Shown here in pieces: positions 47,111 to 55,306 of a stretch of 64,000 nt of DNA. The translations under genes and the position numbers were made by a program. The notes below the pieces were generated by a model, which saw only the letters and a list, made by a program, of their open reading frames with translations, ran no database searches and was not told the origin of the DNA. This DNA is from Alphaproteobacteria bacterium (GTDB lineage Bacteria > Pseudomonadota > Alphaproteobacteria > UBA6615): the NCBI GenBank assembly GCA_021774575.1, contig JAJFIX010000037.1:124001-188000 (forward strand), read 5' to 3'. Position 1 is the stretch's first letter; the number at the start of each line of letters is the position of its first letter.

Positions 47111-47443
47111 ATGCCAAAAGTTGTTTTCATCGACCCCAATGGTGTCGAACGTAATGTCGAGGCGCCGCTTGGAAAGTCGCTGATGGATGTCGCTATCGAT
47201 AATAATATTGATATGGAGGCGGCCTGCGAGGGCGCGCTTGCCTGCTCGACCTGCCATGTCATAGTTGATCAGGGTTGGTTTGGTAAGCTCGAAGCGCCCG
47301 ATGAAGATGAAGAGGATATGCTGGACTTGACCAGCAATCTCGCGCCGACCTCACGCCTTGCCTGCCAAATTACTATGACCGATGCGCTTGACGGGCTGGT
47401 CGTGCGCCTGCCGAGCAGGGTTGCCAACCTATTAAGGGTTTAG
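47111..47443 (+). CDS. fdx: [2Fe-2S] ferredoxin, ISC/adrenodoxin type
   Basis: 110-residue electron carrier. The cluster loop is CEGALACSTCHVIV (C-x5-C-x2-C), with the fourth Cys in RLACQIT. LEAPDEDEEDMLDL is the acidic interaction helix, and the C-terminus is short, as in vertebrate-type/Isc ferredoxins. It supplies electrons for cluster assembly. The ATG at 47111 is preferred over 47063, which overlaps sufA. It is the last plus-strand gene of the operon and converges on the NhaA-like gene with a 17-base gap. Confidence 0.94.
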   Translation: MPKVVFIDPNGVERNVEAPLGKSLMDVAIDNNIDMEAACEGALACSTCHVIVDQGWFGKLEAPDEDEEDMLDLTSNLAPTSRLACQITMTDALDGLVVRLPSRVANLLRV

Positions 47444-47460
47444 GCTGGCTGCTGTACAGA

Positions 47461-49008
47461 CTAAATAAGGCCCCGCAAATCCTCGACATCCAGGGTGCTG
47501 AGATCCGTATCCGGCCCGACGACGCCCGCCGGTGGCTGTGGCGCGACATCTTCATCAGAGTAATCCGGTGATCGCGGCGCTTCTGGCACGTGTGCGCTGG
47601 TGCGCAATGCGTTTACCGCCACCAGGGCAGTCGCGACAAACACCAGGAACAGCAGCAATTCGATGAAGTTATTGGCCGAATTCGATAGTCCTGAAAAATC
47701 GGTGTAGGTGACCAAAATGGCCAGGCTCGCACCGGCAATCGGCCCGGCGGTGAAAAGCACAATTTTTTCGGCCTGGGCGGACATTTGGGACTTCTGTCCT
47801 GCCAGAACCAAGAGTGCCATACCCGCTGAGGCAATCGACCCCATAAGAATACCAAGGCGTATCGATCCGATCATCTCGGGGGCAAGGCCGGCCATGCTGG
47901 AAAATGCCAGGCCTATTCCAAAGCTGGCGCCGGCCAGCAGTGATGCGGCATAAATATGGCGACCGCTGCTGCCAAACACATCATGGCCAAATCCGGAATT
48001 CGTTTGTCCCAGCCACAGGACAAATCGGGTCATGACCAAAGCGCCAATCTGTTTGCCAACAAACAATGAGGCTGCAACATAGAGGCTCATGGCAATTGGC
48101 AAGGCCAGCGGCAGCGCCGGTGTGGCGGTTTCCGTCATGGCAGAAAAATCGATGCCGCTATTAAAAAAGGCGATAAGCGGCACAAAAACCCATGACGCGG
48201 CCGGCAATAAGCGGCGGGTCAGTGCGCTACAGGCAGCGGGCGGCATGAAACCACCGGCAAGAACCCCGGCAAGCGCTCCGTGCACGCCGGTCCCTTGGAG
48301 GACCAGCCATAAGAGGGCGCCAACCGCCAGATAAGGCCAGCCATTGGCCAGGCCTCCAATTCGCATTGCCAGCAGTGCAATGACGCCGATTGAGAGACCG
48401 GCGACAGACGGTCCCGACAATAGATTGGCATAGACCACGGCAATCAGCCCGATGGCGGAGATCCCGGCAAAAATCGCGGTTTCTGCGCTAAACCGGCGAA
48501 ACTGATCGGTCGCCGCCGTCCCGGCGAGCATCAGTACCGCCATGATCACCGCGAGGTCGGTTCCCCCCATGGCGATCCAGCCGGTTTTCGGGTTGAGAAC
48601 TCCAGCCCGGCCCGCGGCGTCACCACCGATGATGCCCAGGGTGGCGTAGAGCAGTATTGCCGAGATGAGCAGGGCGCCCAGGGCAACCAGCGCCGGGGTG
48701 GCAAACCGGGCGATGCCGCGCGGTCTGTCTTGGTCGCCGTCATCCAGCTTCAGGCGCATGCCATAGACTAAAAACAATAAAAAGAGGCCGAGATCTGTGA
48801 CCAGGGCGGCGAATGTCTTGCTGCCCCCGACGGTTTCGTTGGCCAACGGCAGCGAGAAATCGTGCAGCCAATGGTAAAGCGCGCCCAAGGACGTATTGGC
48901 CATCAGCACGGCGACCAGCATGGCTGTTATCGCGAGGACGCCGCCGGTCGCGTCATAGCGGAATAGTGTTGCCAGGGTCAGCGCCGCACGGGGCTGTTGT
49001 TCCGTCAC
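47461..49008 (-). CDS. NhaA-family membrane protein lacking the aspartate pair
   Basis: About 515 residues in the NhaA fold, with roughly 12 hydrophobic segments and a C-terminal soluble tail (from about residue 465). The segment GGTDLAVIMAVLMLAG aligns with E. coli NhaA ATDIAFALGVL, so the D133 counterpart is kept (residue 151 here). Thirty residues later, where E. coli has D163-D164 (AIIDDLGAI), this protein reads AIFAGISAI: both aspartates are replaced. A Lys matching K300 is kept (GKQIGALV). The GTG at 49008 has GGAG 8 bases upstream and is chosen over an ATG at 49053. It may not be a normal 2H+/Na+ antiporter. Confidence 0.85.
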   Translation of the reverse strand: MTEQQPRAALTLATLFRYDATGGVLAITAMLVAVLMANTSLGALYHWLHDFSLPLANETVGGSKTFAALVTDLGLFLLFLVYGMRLKLDDGDQDRPRGIARFATPALVALGALLISAILLYATLGIIGGDAAGRAGVLNPKTGWIAMGGTDLAVIMAVLMLAGTAATDQFRRFSAETAIFAGISAIGLIAVVYANLLSGPSVAGLSIGVIALLAMRIGGLANGWPYLAVGALLWLVLQGTGVHGALAGVLAGGFMPPAACSALTRRLLPAASWVFVPLIAFFNSGIDFSAMTETATPALPLALPIAMSLYVAASLFVGKQIGALVMTRFVLWLGQTNSGFGHDVFGSSGRHIYAASLLAGASFGIGLAFSSMAGLAPEMIGSIRLGILMGSIASAGMALLVLAGQKSQMSAQAEKIVLFTAGPIAGASLAILVTYTDFSGLSNSANNFIELLLFLVFVATALVAVNALRTSAHVPEAPRSPDYSDEDVAPQPPAGVVGPDTDLSTLDVEDLRGLI

Positions 49009-49125
49009 TCTTTCGTCTCCTCGCGAAATGCATTTGGGCTGGGCCGCGACCATAACTCAGCATAGTTGTTCGCGCTAGTTTTGCTGGAGCTTGCACCAAA
49101 TGTCGCGAAGCCTATATTGCCGGGC

Positions 49126-50370
49126 ATGAGCATATCCGAGAAAAGTACCGGGGCGGACGCCATGGTCGATTTGGGCCCGAGCATGGATCTGTCAAAGCCG
49201 CCCAGCGAGACCCGCGTGGTCGCCGCCATGTCGGGGGGCGTCGACAGCTCGGTAGTGGCCGCATTGCTCGCCGAGGCCGGGTATGATGTTGTCGGCGTGA
49301 CCCTGCAGCTCTATGACTCTGGAGAGGCGGCTGCCGCAGCGACCCGAACCTGTTGCGCCGGCCAAGATATTTATGACGCCCGCCGGGTTGCCGATAGGCT
49401 CGATATTCCCCACTATGTGCTCGATTATGAGTCCCGGTTTCGCGAAGACGTCATCGACGATTTTGTCGATAGCTATGTGCGTGGCGAGACGCCGATCCCC
49501 TGTATTCGATGCAATCAAACCGTGAAATTCCGCGATCTTTTGGCCAAGGCCCGCGACCTCGGCGCCGACGCACTGGCAACCGGACATTATGTCCGCCGGG
49601 TGGTTGGCCCCGGTGGGGCAGGCGAGCTGCATGCCGGTGTGTCGCCGGAGCGCGACCAGAGTTATTTCCTCTTTGCCACCACCCACGATCAGCTCGACAT
49701 GCTGCGTTTTCCCCTCGGCGATATGGGCAAGGACGAGGTGCGCGCCCATGCCCGCCGATTTGGACTGCTCAATGCCGATAAACCCGACAGCCAGGATATC
49801 TGCTTTGTCCCCGATGGCGACTATGCGTCCCTGGTGACAAAGTTGCGTCCCGAGGCTGCGGTCCCCGGCGAAATCGTCGATCTGGACGGTCAGGTGCTCG
49901 GCAACCATCAAGGGATCGTGCATTTCACCATCGGCCAGCGCAAAGGGCTGGGGATCGGTGGCCGCCAGGGCGGCGCCGGAGACGCGCTTTATGTCGTGCG
50001 CCTCGATCCGCAAAACGCCAAGGTCATTGTCGGCCCACGGGCTGCCCTGGAGGTAACAGTTATTGAGGTCGAAAACGTCAACTGGCTGAGCGATGATATG
50101 TCTGCCTTGCCGAACGGCAAGTCGTCTGACACCTCGTCTGTTTGGCCAATGGAAATCGAGGCCCGGCTGCGGTCAACCCAGCGCCCCGGCCCGGCGCTGC
50201 TGACCCCGACCGCCGACGGTGGTGCACGACTGGAGATGTTGCAACCACAACTAGGCGTCGCCCCCGGCCAGGCGGCGGTGTTTTACCGGGACAGTCAGGT
50301 GCTTGGCGGCGGTTGGATCGGTAATACTGGAGTCTCTGCAAAAAACATCCGAGTCGCGTCAACGAAATGA
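49126..50370 (+). CDS. mnmA: tRNA-specific 2-thiouridylase MnmA
   Basis: Thiolates U34 of Glu, Gln and Lys tRNAs with sulfur originating from a cysteine desulfurase. The PP-loop [15 protein letters not shown] binds ATP, and [19 protein letters not shown] and [18 protein letters not shown] carry the cysteine sites. [34 protein letters not shown] and [14 protein letters not shown] follow. The start is uncertain: ATGs at 49126, 49162 and 49183 all precede the core, none with a strong ribosome site. The intervening DNA to the NhaA-like gene must hold divergent promoters. Confidence 0.94.
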   Translation: MSISEKSTGADAMVDLGPSMDLSKPPSETRVVAAMSGGVDSSVVAALLAEAGYDVVGVTLQLYDSGEAAAAATRTCCAGQDIYDARRVADRLDIPHYVLDYESRFREDVIDDFVDSYVRGETPIPCIRCNQTVKFRDLLAKARDLGADALATGHYVRRVVGPGGAGELHAGVSPERDQSYFLFATTHDQLDMLRFPLGDMGKDEVRAHARRFGLLNADKPDSQDICFVPDGDYASLVTKLRPEAAVPGEIVDLDGQVLGNHQGIVHFTIGQRKGLGIGGRQGGAGDALYVVRLDPQNAKVIVGPRAALEVTVIEVENVNWLSDDMSALPNGKSSDTSSVWPMEIEARLRSTQRPGPALLTPTADGGARLEMLQPQLGVAPGQAAVFYRDSQVLGGGWIGNTGVSAKNIRVASTK

Positions 50371-50510
50371 TTTTTCATTAAGTTATTGATATCTAATAAA
50401 AAAACACGTTTTTTTCGTTTTTTCGACCGGTGAGATATTTTTGCCGATTTCTTGACCCGACTCGATGGTAAGGCGCGAAATCCCTCTCGATAAGATTGGG
50501 AGATCGTCGT

Positions 50511-51401
50511 TTGGCCGTAATGGGCGCGAAAACGTGTTCTTATTTCTGGGCGGTGCCGGTATTGGGCGCTGCTCTTGGGCTCGGCGCATCGACCAGCCCG
50601 GCACAATCGCAAACCTTGGCATCAATATCCCTGTCCGATCCCCTGTCCATTATTATCAGTGGCGTCAACATTGGCCCCAGCGCCGGCAACCCCGTCGCCG
50701 AGATTTTTCCAGCGGCGAGGATGGGCTTGATCGACGCCGTGTTCGCACCGGGCGATGCCAGTTCCAACCCGGCGAGCGCCGTCGCCCCAACCAACGGTCC
50801 ATTGCCGGCCCCCAGGCTAGCCTCTGAATTGACCGGATCCGCTGGCGCAGATATGGCGTCTCTCGGCGTTGAACTTAATCTCGGCTTGACCGATGACAGC
50901 GAGATTTATGCCGCCGCAACGTTCAGCTTCGCGCCCCGGCATATTTTTGAAACCCTAATCTTCGATCAATTCCAGCCGGGCCAAGGCGCGCTGGCGCAAT
51001 CGGCGCTGGGTGGGCAGCACAGCTATCGCTATGCCGATCAGCGCGAAGTCACCATTAGCGTCGGCGGCCGGAAATATCTGGGCGGGCAAGACGGTTTCAC
51101 CCATTACGTGACCGCCAGCGCCGCCGCGACTATCGGCGAAGGCGAGAGCGACGAGGGCGGCGGGCTTGATGTCGGCGCCTTAGGTTTCGGTAGCGCCATT
51201 TCCTTCCAAGTTTCTGGCGCCTACGGCATGCGCTACAACATGACCGAAAAGGTCTCGCTAGGCTTCGTCGCCGGCCTGGCCTACGAGAGCCCCCGCGAAG
51301 ACGAAGGCAAGCGCAACGTGATGGGCGAATACGAAGAAGCCAACCGCACTGGCACCTTCGACATCCCCCTGACCCTGGCCGTGCGCTTCAATCTAAATTA
51401 A
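50511..51401 (+). CDS. Exported, probably outer-membrane beta-barrel-like protein
   Basis: About 297 residues. A signal peptide (FWAVPVLGAALGLGASTSPAQSQ) is followed by alternating beta-type sequence rich in Gly, Ser and Asp (SLGVELNLGLTDDSEIYAAATFSF, HYVTASAAATIGEGESDEGG, FQVSGAYGMRYNMTEKVSLGFVAGLAYE). The end FDIPLTLAVRFNLN resembles a terminal strand, though without the usual aromatic last residue. I do not recognise a named family. Starts are ambiguous: TTG 50511 has GGGAG 8 bases upstream, and ATG 50520 lies three codons further. It is preceded by a 120-base A/T-tract region. Confidence 0.6.
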   Translation: MAVMGAKTCSYFWAVPVLGAALGLGASTSPAQSQTLASISLSDPLSIIISGVNIGPSAGNPVAEIFPAARMGLIDAVFAPGDASSNPASAVAPTNGPLPAPRLASELTGSAGADMASLGVELNLGLTDDSEIYAAATFSFAPRHIFETLIFDQFQPGQGALAQSALGGQHSYRYADQREVTISVGGRKYLGGQDGFTHYVTASAAATIGEGESDEGGGLDVGALGFGSAISFQVSGAYGMRYNMTEKVSLGFVAGLAYESPREDEGKRNVMGEYEEANRTGTFDIPLTLAVRFNLN

Positions 51402-51437
51402 CCGCCCGGCCGATACGCCACCCCGCAATTCCCCATC

Positions 51438-51468
51438 TTGACAACACCCCCCACCACAAGCCTATATG
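51438..51468 (+). promoter_or_regulatory. Predicted promoter of tRNA-Met
   Basis: A perfect -35 TTGACA (51438-51443) and a TATATG/CTATAT -10 around 51462-51468, with an 18-19 base spacer, followed by the tRNA 22 bases downstream. Confidence 0.55.
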
Positions 51469-51490
51469 CGCCCGAACAACCCAAGTTCGG

Positions 51491-51567
51491 GGCGGAGTAG
51501 CTCAGCTGGTTAGAGCAGCGGAATCATAATCCGCGTGTCGGGGGTTCGAGTCCCTCCTCCGCTACCA
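51491..51567 (+). tRNA. tRNA-Met (elongator type, anticodon CAT)
   Basis: A 77-base cloverleaf ending in encoded CCA. The acceptor GGCGGAG pairs with CTCCGCT (one G-U). The D-arm is GCTC..GAGC, the anticodon arm GCGGA-ATCATAA-TCCGC with CAT, and the T-arm GGGGG-TTCGAGT-CCCTC. A CAT anticodon can also be tRNA-Ile2 (lysidine-modified); the acceptor and loop sequence resemble alphaproteobacterial elongator Met tRNA. It marks the transition from core genome to the accessory region and is a likely integration site. Confidence 0.93.
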
Positions 51568-52113
51568 ATGATTTCAATGACTTACATGGTTTTGGCGGGG
51601 GCTAGCTTATCACCGGGTAAGCATAGGGTAAGCAGCGTGCATGCTTTCGTGAGAAGAGGCACATGACCTCCATGCGAAGTTATCTCCTCCTTAGAATCTG
51701 AGGGGTAGTGATCGTCCAAGCCGTCCGGCCCGTCCAAATGGTAGATTTTTCCGCCGCTTAGAGCTTGGCTTTGAACCGCCCATCACCGCCCATGCCGCAT
51801 AGTGGTTTTCGGAACTCTCGGACTTTCATAATAATTGACGATGCAACCTGGTAAGCGTGACCGGCCGAGAGGGCTGCGAAGTGGCTGATCGTCTGAAAAC
51901 TGGATCCCTTAGATTTCGTCAACCAAGTCAACCTAGATTGAAAACCGAAAAACGTGAGAACCGCCGCGCCCCCGCCACCCGTATACGCTGGGTGTCAGTA
52001 AGGACCCGCGACCACCAACCGGGAGCGGCGCTGATGTAGATGTTTTCTCGGAGTACCGCCGCTCAGGCTCATTCGTGGCAGCAACTGGAAAAAAAAATGA
52101 ATGTTCTGCCGGC
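51568..52113 (+). other. Gene-free junction after tRNA-Met
   Basis: 546 bases with no convincing ORF on either strand; frames of 60-98 codons here overlap each other and look random. It includes three GGTAAGC repeats (two exact GGGTAAGCA, see separate entry) and AT-rich stretches near 51825. The expected integrase gene next to the tRNA is absent; I see no recognisable remnant of one. Confidence 0.6.
51615..51634 (+). repeat. Direct repeat GGGTAAGCA x2, candidate attachment-site arm
   Basis: GGGTAAGCA occurs at 51615-51623 and at 51626-51634, separated by TA, and a related TGGTAAGCG at about 51849. They lie 50-60 bases past the tRNA 3' end, where tyrosine-recombinase arm or core sites often lie. 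Function is inferred from position only. Confidence 0.3.
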
Positions 52114-54354
52114 TCAACCGGAAGCAGGAGGTGGCACGATACGAATGAAACGGTCGCCGCTGTGGCCGCGATCGACCTCGAATCCAACGTCACGTAAGAG
52201 AGGCGATATGCGTTTGAACGCGGTTCCAAAAGCGTTCGGAGCCTGTGGCCAAGATCGGCTGTTGCTAGCGCGATCTGGAACGAAATCGGTTAGTTCTTGC
52301 CAAAGCTTGGCAGGCTGACCTTCAAAACCGTCTGGGTATTTTTCTTGAATGAACGCCTTTAGAGCGAGAGCAACTGGGTTGGTTTCGAGAGAAGCGTCGA
52401 CTGTGGTTCTCTGATTGGCAGCGTAAATGCTTAAGAACGATCCTGAATCAATGCCTAGTCCGGGTTCTGCTGCGGTCACCCATTTCGCGAAGTCGGCCAT
52501 TCTTGGTATTCGGTCAAGCTTGGTAGTGGGAAGGTGTCTCATGCCAGCGGAGACGCCGTTCAATAAAGCGCCCAAAATTGATGGTCTCGCAGCGTCAAAC
52601 TCTTCCATAAGCTCATCTTCAGGCCGTCGTGTATTGTCAGGAATAATTGGTAACTCGATTGGAAGCGCTCTCGACCCGAGGTCCGGGCGGCCGGTTAGAT
52701 CTGGGATGCCGTTCAGAATTACAGGTCGTTGGCCGTCGAAGATAAATTCATCGTTGTCAGTGTGCAGAGCGCGTGTTCCGAATCCACCACCCGTTGAGAG
52801 ACGGCAGAAGGCGTCTGACAGCCAGCCCGGCACCGTGCTCATGTTATCAAATGCTTGGATCCACGAATTGCTTGCTGAGATGATGAGGTCTCGTTCGTCT
52901 TTGGGCGTTGAGCGAATTGCAGCTTTGTTGGGGTCGACAAGGGATCGCAGTAAGCGTGAGGCTGTCGATTTTGCAGATCCTTGTTCCCCATGAAGCATTA
53001 GAATTGGAAACGGACCTCGATTTCGCAGCGCGGAAATCAGCCACGCCACAAGCAGTACAAAATCGCCATCTGTAGCTACGTTGATGAAACCGCGCAATTC
53101 CTCAATCATTCCTCCAGCTTCAGGTTCGGGGAGGGGCCGCGTATACTGAGTTCGTACGAACTTGACCGGTGGATCAACAATGGTCTGCCAACCATTTTTG
53201 GTGATTTCGATCACCTGCCATGCCGAGTTCGCTAGATCTAGGTACATTGCATTCCCCAATTCCCCAACCCGTCGCATCGGTTCGTGGCAAGGGCCTTCAA
53301 TAACAGCGATAGCCTCGAGTACCCGAATTCCGTCCTCAGTTGCTTGGCTGCTGACCGCACCTTGATGCTCTGCGTAGTAGCGTGCGGCTAGCCAGCGCTT
53401 GAATTCGCGCGACCGCAGTCCCCAATTCTCGCGGTGGCTCTTGATTGGTAACGTCGCGTAAGCATTGCCGTCCGGTGAATGCCATAGCTCGCATTCGTTT
53501 GCGAATTTCAGCAAGTTATCGCGGTGGGGAGGGCGCCGCTGTCGGCCGTCATTATCGGGTTTGCTCTGCTTAACTGAAGGGTCATTTGCCCCACTGCGGG
53601 GGTGTTCCTGACCACCGCTCTGGTTCGTTTGGAGACTTGGAACTGACACCGACGATATCAATTGGGCTTCGGCGCGTTTGGTATCCCAGCCGTCAGCCTC
53701 TGCATCCGCGATATCCCAACCTTCGTCAAATCCATCAGGTATCGTCACGATTTTCACCGAACGCGCCCCGACTCGGGTGGCTTCCTGAGCTACGTCGGAG
53801 GCATAAGTTAGTCCGGGTTTATCGGCATCCGGCCAAATGAGCACGTGCCGGCCGGCTAGCGGCCGCCAATCTGTTTTGGAAGCGGCTTTGGAGCCACCGG
53901 ACGACGTAACGACTACGTGGTCGGGGAGCAATCGCCTACCTGCATCCGCAGATTTTTCTCCCTCGACCACCAGAATTGTGGTGTTTGTGAGCGTGCTTAG
54001 CTCAGGCAAATTATAGAGGGGCCGCAATTTTGGCATTGCCAGCCACCGCCATTTTGTAGCGCCGGTTTCATTGTTTCGGCAGTAAGTGAGTGGCAGGACC
54101 TCTTTCCTATCGTCGGGTAAATCAAACCTGACAACATGCCCAAATAATAGATCTTCAGCGTTTCGATAGTCCCAAACAGATGAAGGCACGCCATATCGAA
54201 AGTGCGACACTGGTCGTTTCGGCGCGTTTGCGGGAATAGGGCATAAGGGTTGCCACGCTGAATCTTGCCCCTTTCCTCGGGCGAATTGTGAGGAATCAGT
54301 CATTCTGGATTTGTTTAATTGCAGCGGATTAAACATGGGGTTGCTTTCAGTCAC
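52114..54354 (-). CDS. Phage/satellite-type Toprim-helicase (primase-like) protein
   Basis: 746 residues. The N-terminal Toprim-like segment has TILVVEGEKSADAGRRLL and later VLIWPDADKPG. In the C-terminal half, ILMLHGEQGSAKSTASRLLR is a Walker A loop and a helicase-like core follows (WIQAFDNMSTVPGWLSDAFCRLSTGGGFGTR). Such proteins act as primase-helicases in prophages, satellites and integrative elements. It uses a GTG start overlapping the upstream stop by 8 bases (GTGACTGA). The C-terminal part (QLTDFVPDRASNSRSWPQAPNAFGTAFKRI-like) is a winged-helix type tail seen in this group. Confidence 0.78.
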   Translation of the reverse strand: MTESNPMFNPLQLNKSRMTDSSQFARGKGQDSAWQPLCPIPANAPKRPVSHFRYGVPSSVWDYRNAEDLLFGHVVRFDLPDDRKEVLPLTYCRNNETGATKWRWLAMPKLRPLYNLPELSTLTNTTILVVEGEKSADAGRRLLPDHVVVTSSGGSKAASKTDWRPLAGRHVLIWPDADKPGLTYASDVAQEATRVGARSVKIVTIPDGFDEGWDIADAEADGWDTKRAEAQLISSVSVPSLQTNQSGGQEHPRSGANDPSVKQSKPDNDGRQRRPPHRDNLLKFANECELWHSPDGNAYATLPIKSHRENWGLRSREFKRWLAARYYAEHQGAVSSQATEDGIRVLEAIAVIEGPCHEPMRRVGELGNAMYLDLANSAWQVIEITKNGWQTIVDPPVKFVRTQYTRPLPEPEAGGMIEELRGFINVATDGDFVLLVAWLISALRNRGPFPILMLHGEQGSAKSTASRLLRSLVDPNKAAIRSTPKDERDLIISASNSWIQAFDNMSTVPGWLSDAFCRLSTGGGFGTRALHTDNDEFIFDGQRPVILNGIPDLTGRPDLGSRALPIELPIIPDNTRRPEDELMEEFDAARPSILGALLNGVSAGMRHLPTTKLDRIPRMADFAKWVTAAEPGLGIDSGSFLSIYAANQRTTVDASLETNPVALALKAFIQEKYPDGFEGQPAKLWQELTDFVPDRASNSRSWPQAPNAFGTAFKRISPLLRDVGFEVDRGHSGDRFIRIVPPPASG

Positions 54355-54661
54355 CAGTTGCCACGCCCATCATTTTGGCAACTTCGCGTGCCGCATCACC
54401 TTGAGAAATATCCGCCAGGTATGCAGCCAGAGAAACTAAATCCCCACCAGCGTCACCTGTTGCAAAGTCAGCCCATTTTCCATTCAAAAGGTTGATCTTG
54501 AATGACCCGTAAGAACGATCGTAGCGGCGCGGGTTTCGCGCCACCCATTCGGTGCCTTCTTTATGCCCGTCCGGCAGCCACCGAGTGACTATTTCCTCGG
54601 CATTGATCAGCGCAATGCGGTTAATTCCATCGAAATCCAATAGGTATCGGCTACCTCGCAT
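54347..54661 (-). CDS. Small CHC2/primase-accessory-like protein
   Basis: 104 residues from the ATG at 54661 (an in-frame GTG at 54712 would give 121). YDRSYGSFKINLLNGKWADFATGDAGGDLVSLAAYLADISQGDAAREVAKMMG resembles the short N-terminal primase module that precedes Toprim-helicase genes in mobile elements, where the same GxWxDFATGxxGGD pattern is common. No zinc cysteines are present, so it is not a standard CHC2 finger. It overlaps both neighbours, implying coupling in the order AlpA-like, Cys/His protein, this protein, Toprim-helicase. Confidence 0.65.
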   Translation of the reverse strand: MRGSRYLLDFDGINRIALINAEEIVTRWLPDGHKEGTEWVARNPRRYDRSYGSFKINLLNGKWADFATGDAGGDLVSLAAYLADISQGDAAREVAKMMGVATGD

Positions 54662-54902
54662 AGTGACTCGATCTTCGGCTTCGAGGAACTTCTGCCTCGG
54701 AATTAACGTCACAGCAGGCTACCAAGATGTAGCCGGTTTTTGCGAACGGGCTGTTCTTTACGATACAATGCGCCGCCCGATTGCCGGCGATTCTTCCGTG
54801 GCGATGCATGCGGGCGCAGTGGAGGCACCAGAATACGAAGGATATCGAACCATCGTGGTGCCGAATTCGATAGGCGTCTATGGTCGGAATGGGAGCCAGC
54901 AT
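54651..54902 (-). CDS. Small Cys/His-rich protein of mobile-element type
   Basis: 83 residues from the ATG that overlaps the upstream stop as TGATG; the GTG one codon earlier is possible. The zinc-ribbon-like motif is FVFWCLHCARMHRHGRIAGNRAAHC (Cys, Cys, His, His, Cys), followed by NSPFAKTGYILVACCDV. The combination of FWCxxC, HxHG and HRAAHC is familiar from small hypothetical proteins of integrated elements. It probably binds metal and nucleic acid (inference). It overlaps the downstream gene by 11 bases. Confidence 0.65.
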   Translation of the reverse strand: MLAPIPTIDAYRIRHHDGSISFVFWCLHCARMHRHGRIAGNRAAHCIVKNSPFAKTGYILVACCDVNSEAEVPRSRRSSHYAR

Positions 54903-55159
54903 CACGCAACTCCACCGATAGCGTCGGCGCTCGTGCTACTGGTCGTGTTAGCATTGACCCATGAGACAAGATCGCGGCGACGATAGCGAATGGCTCGGCC
55001 AGCACGAACATATAAAGGCCCGCCACCTCGCTGACGCCAAGCCTGCAAGGTCCGCATTGAAAGACAGAGGAGGGAAGCGGCCTGTCCCTCAGTTAATAAA
55101 ATTTCAGGATCTTGATTCGAGATCGGCCCCGGACAAGCATCAATTGGTTTTGTAGGCAT
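54902..55159 (-). CDS. AlpA/excisionase-like helix-turn-helix regulator
   Basis: 85 residues. EILLTEGQAASLLCLSMRTLQAWRQRGGGPLYVRAGRAIRYRRRDLVSWVN is a MerR/HTH_17-type excisionase fold (helix-turn-helix plus wing). The Ser/Thr-rich tail follows. Proteins like this activate integrase or act as recombination directionality factors in satellites. It is the first gene of the four-gene minus-strand module. A palindrome upstream (55229-55240) could be its own operator. Confidence 0.75.
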   Translation of the reverse strand: MPTKPIDACPGPISNQDPEILLTEGQAASLLCLSMRTLQAWRQRGGGPLYVRAGRAIRYRRRDLVSWVNANTTSSTSADAIGGVA

Positions 55160-55228
55160 GGTTCTGCACCCATTTCAGTTTTTGCGACTGGGTGCGACCT
55201 TGGATGATTGAGTTTGTTGTAGGTAGAT

Positions 55229-55240
55229 GTGTAACTACAC
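55229..55240. promoter_or_regulatory. Palindrome GTGTA-AC-TACAC upstream of the AlpA-like gene
   Basis: A 12-base inverted repeat followed after 5 bases by TTTACACACG, giving two related half-sites (TACAC, TACACACG) in a low-GC intergenic stretch about 70-80 bases before the AlpA-like start. A regulator operator is the simplest reading. Confidence 0.35.
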
Positions 55241-55306
55241 AATTTTACACACGTGGTATTTTATTTTTTTAACCCACTTTGGGCACGGTCGTGAGGGTGG
55301 CATAAT

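Noticed and set aside
50390-50440. A/T-tract region (AAAAAAACACGTTTTTTT) after mnmA as a terminator
   Set aside because: The possible stem is A-T only and weak; it may just be a bent AT-rich promoter region for the next gene.
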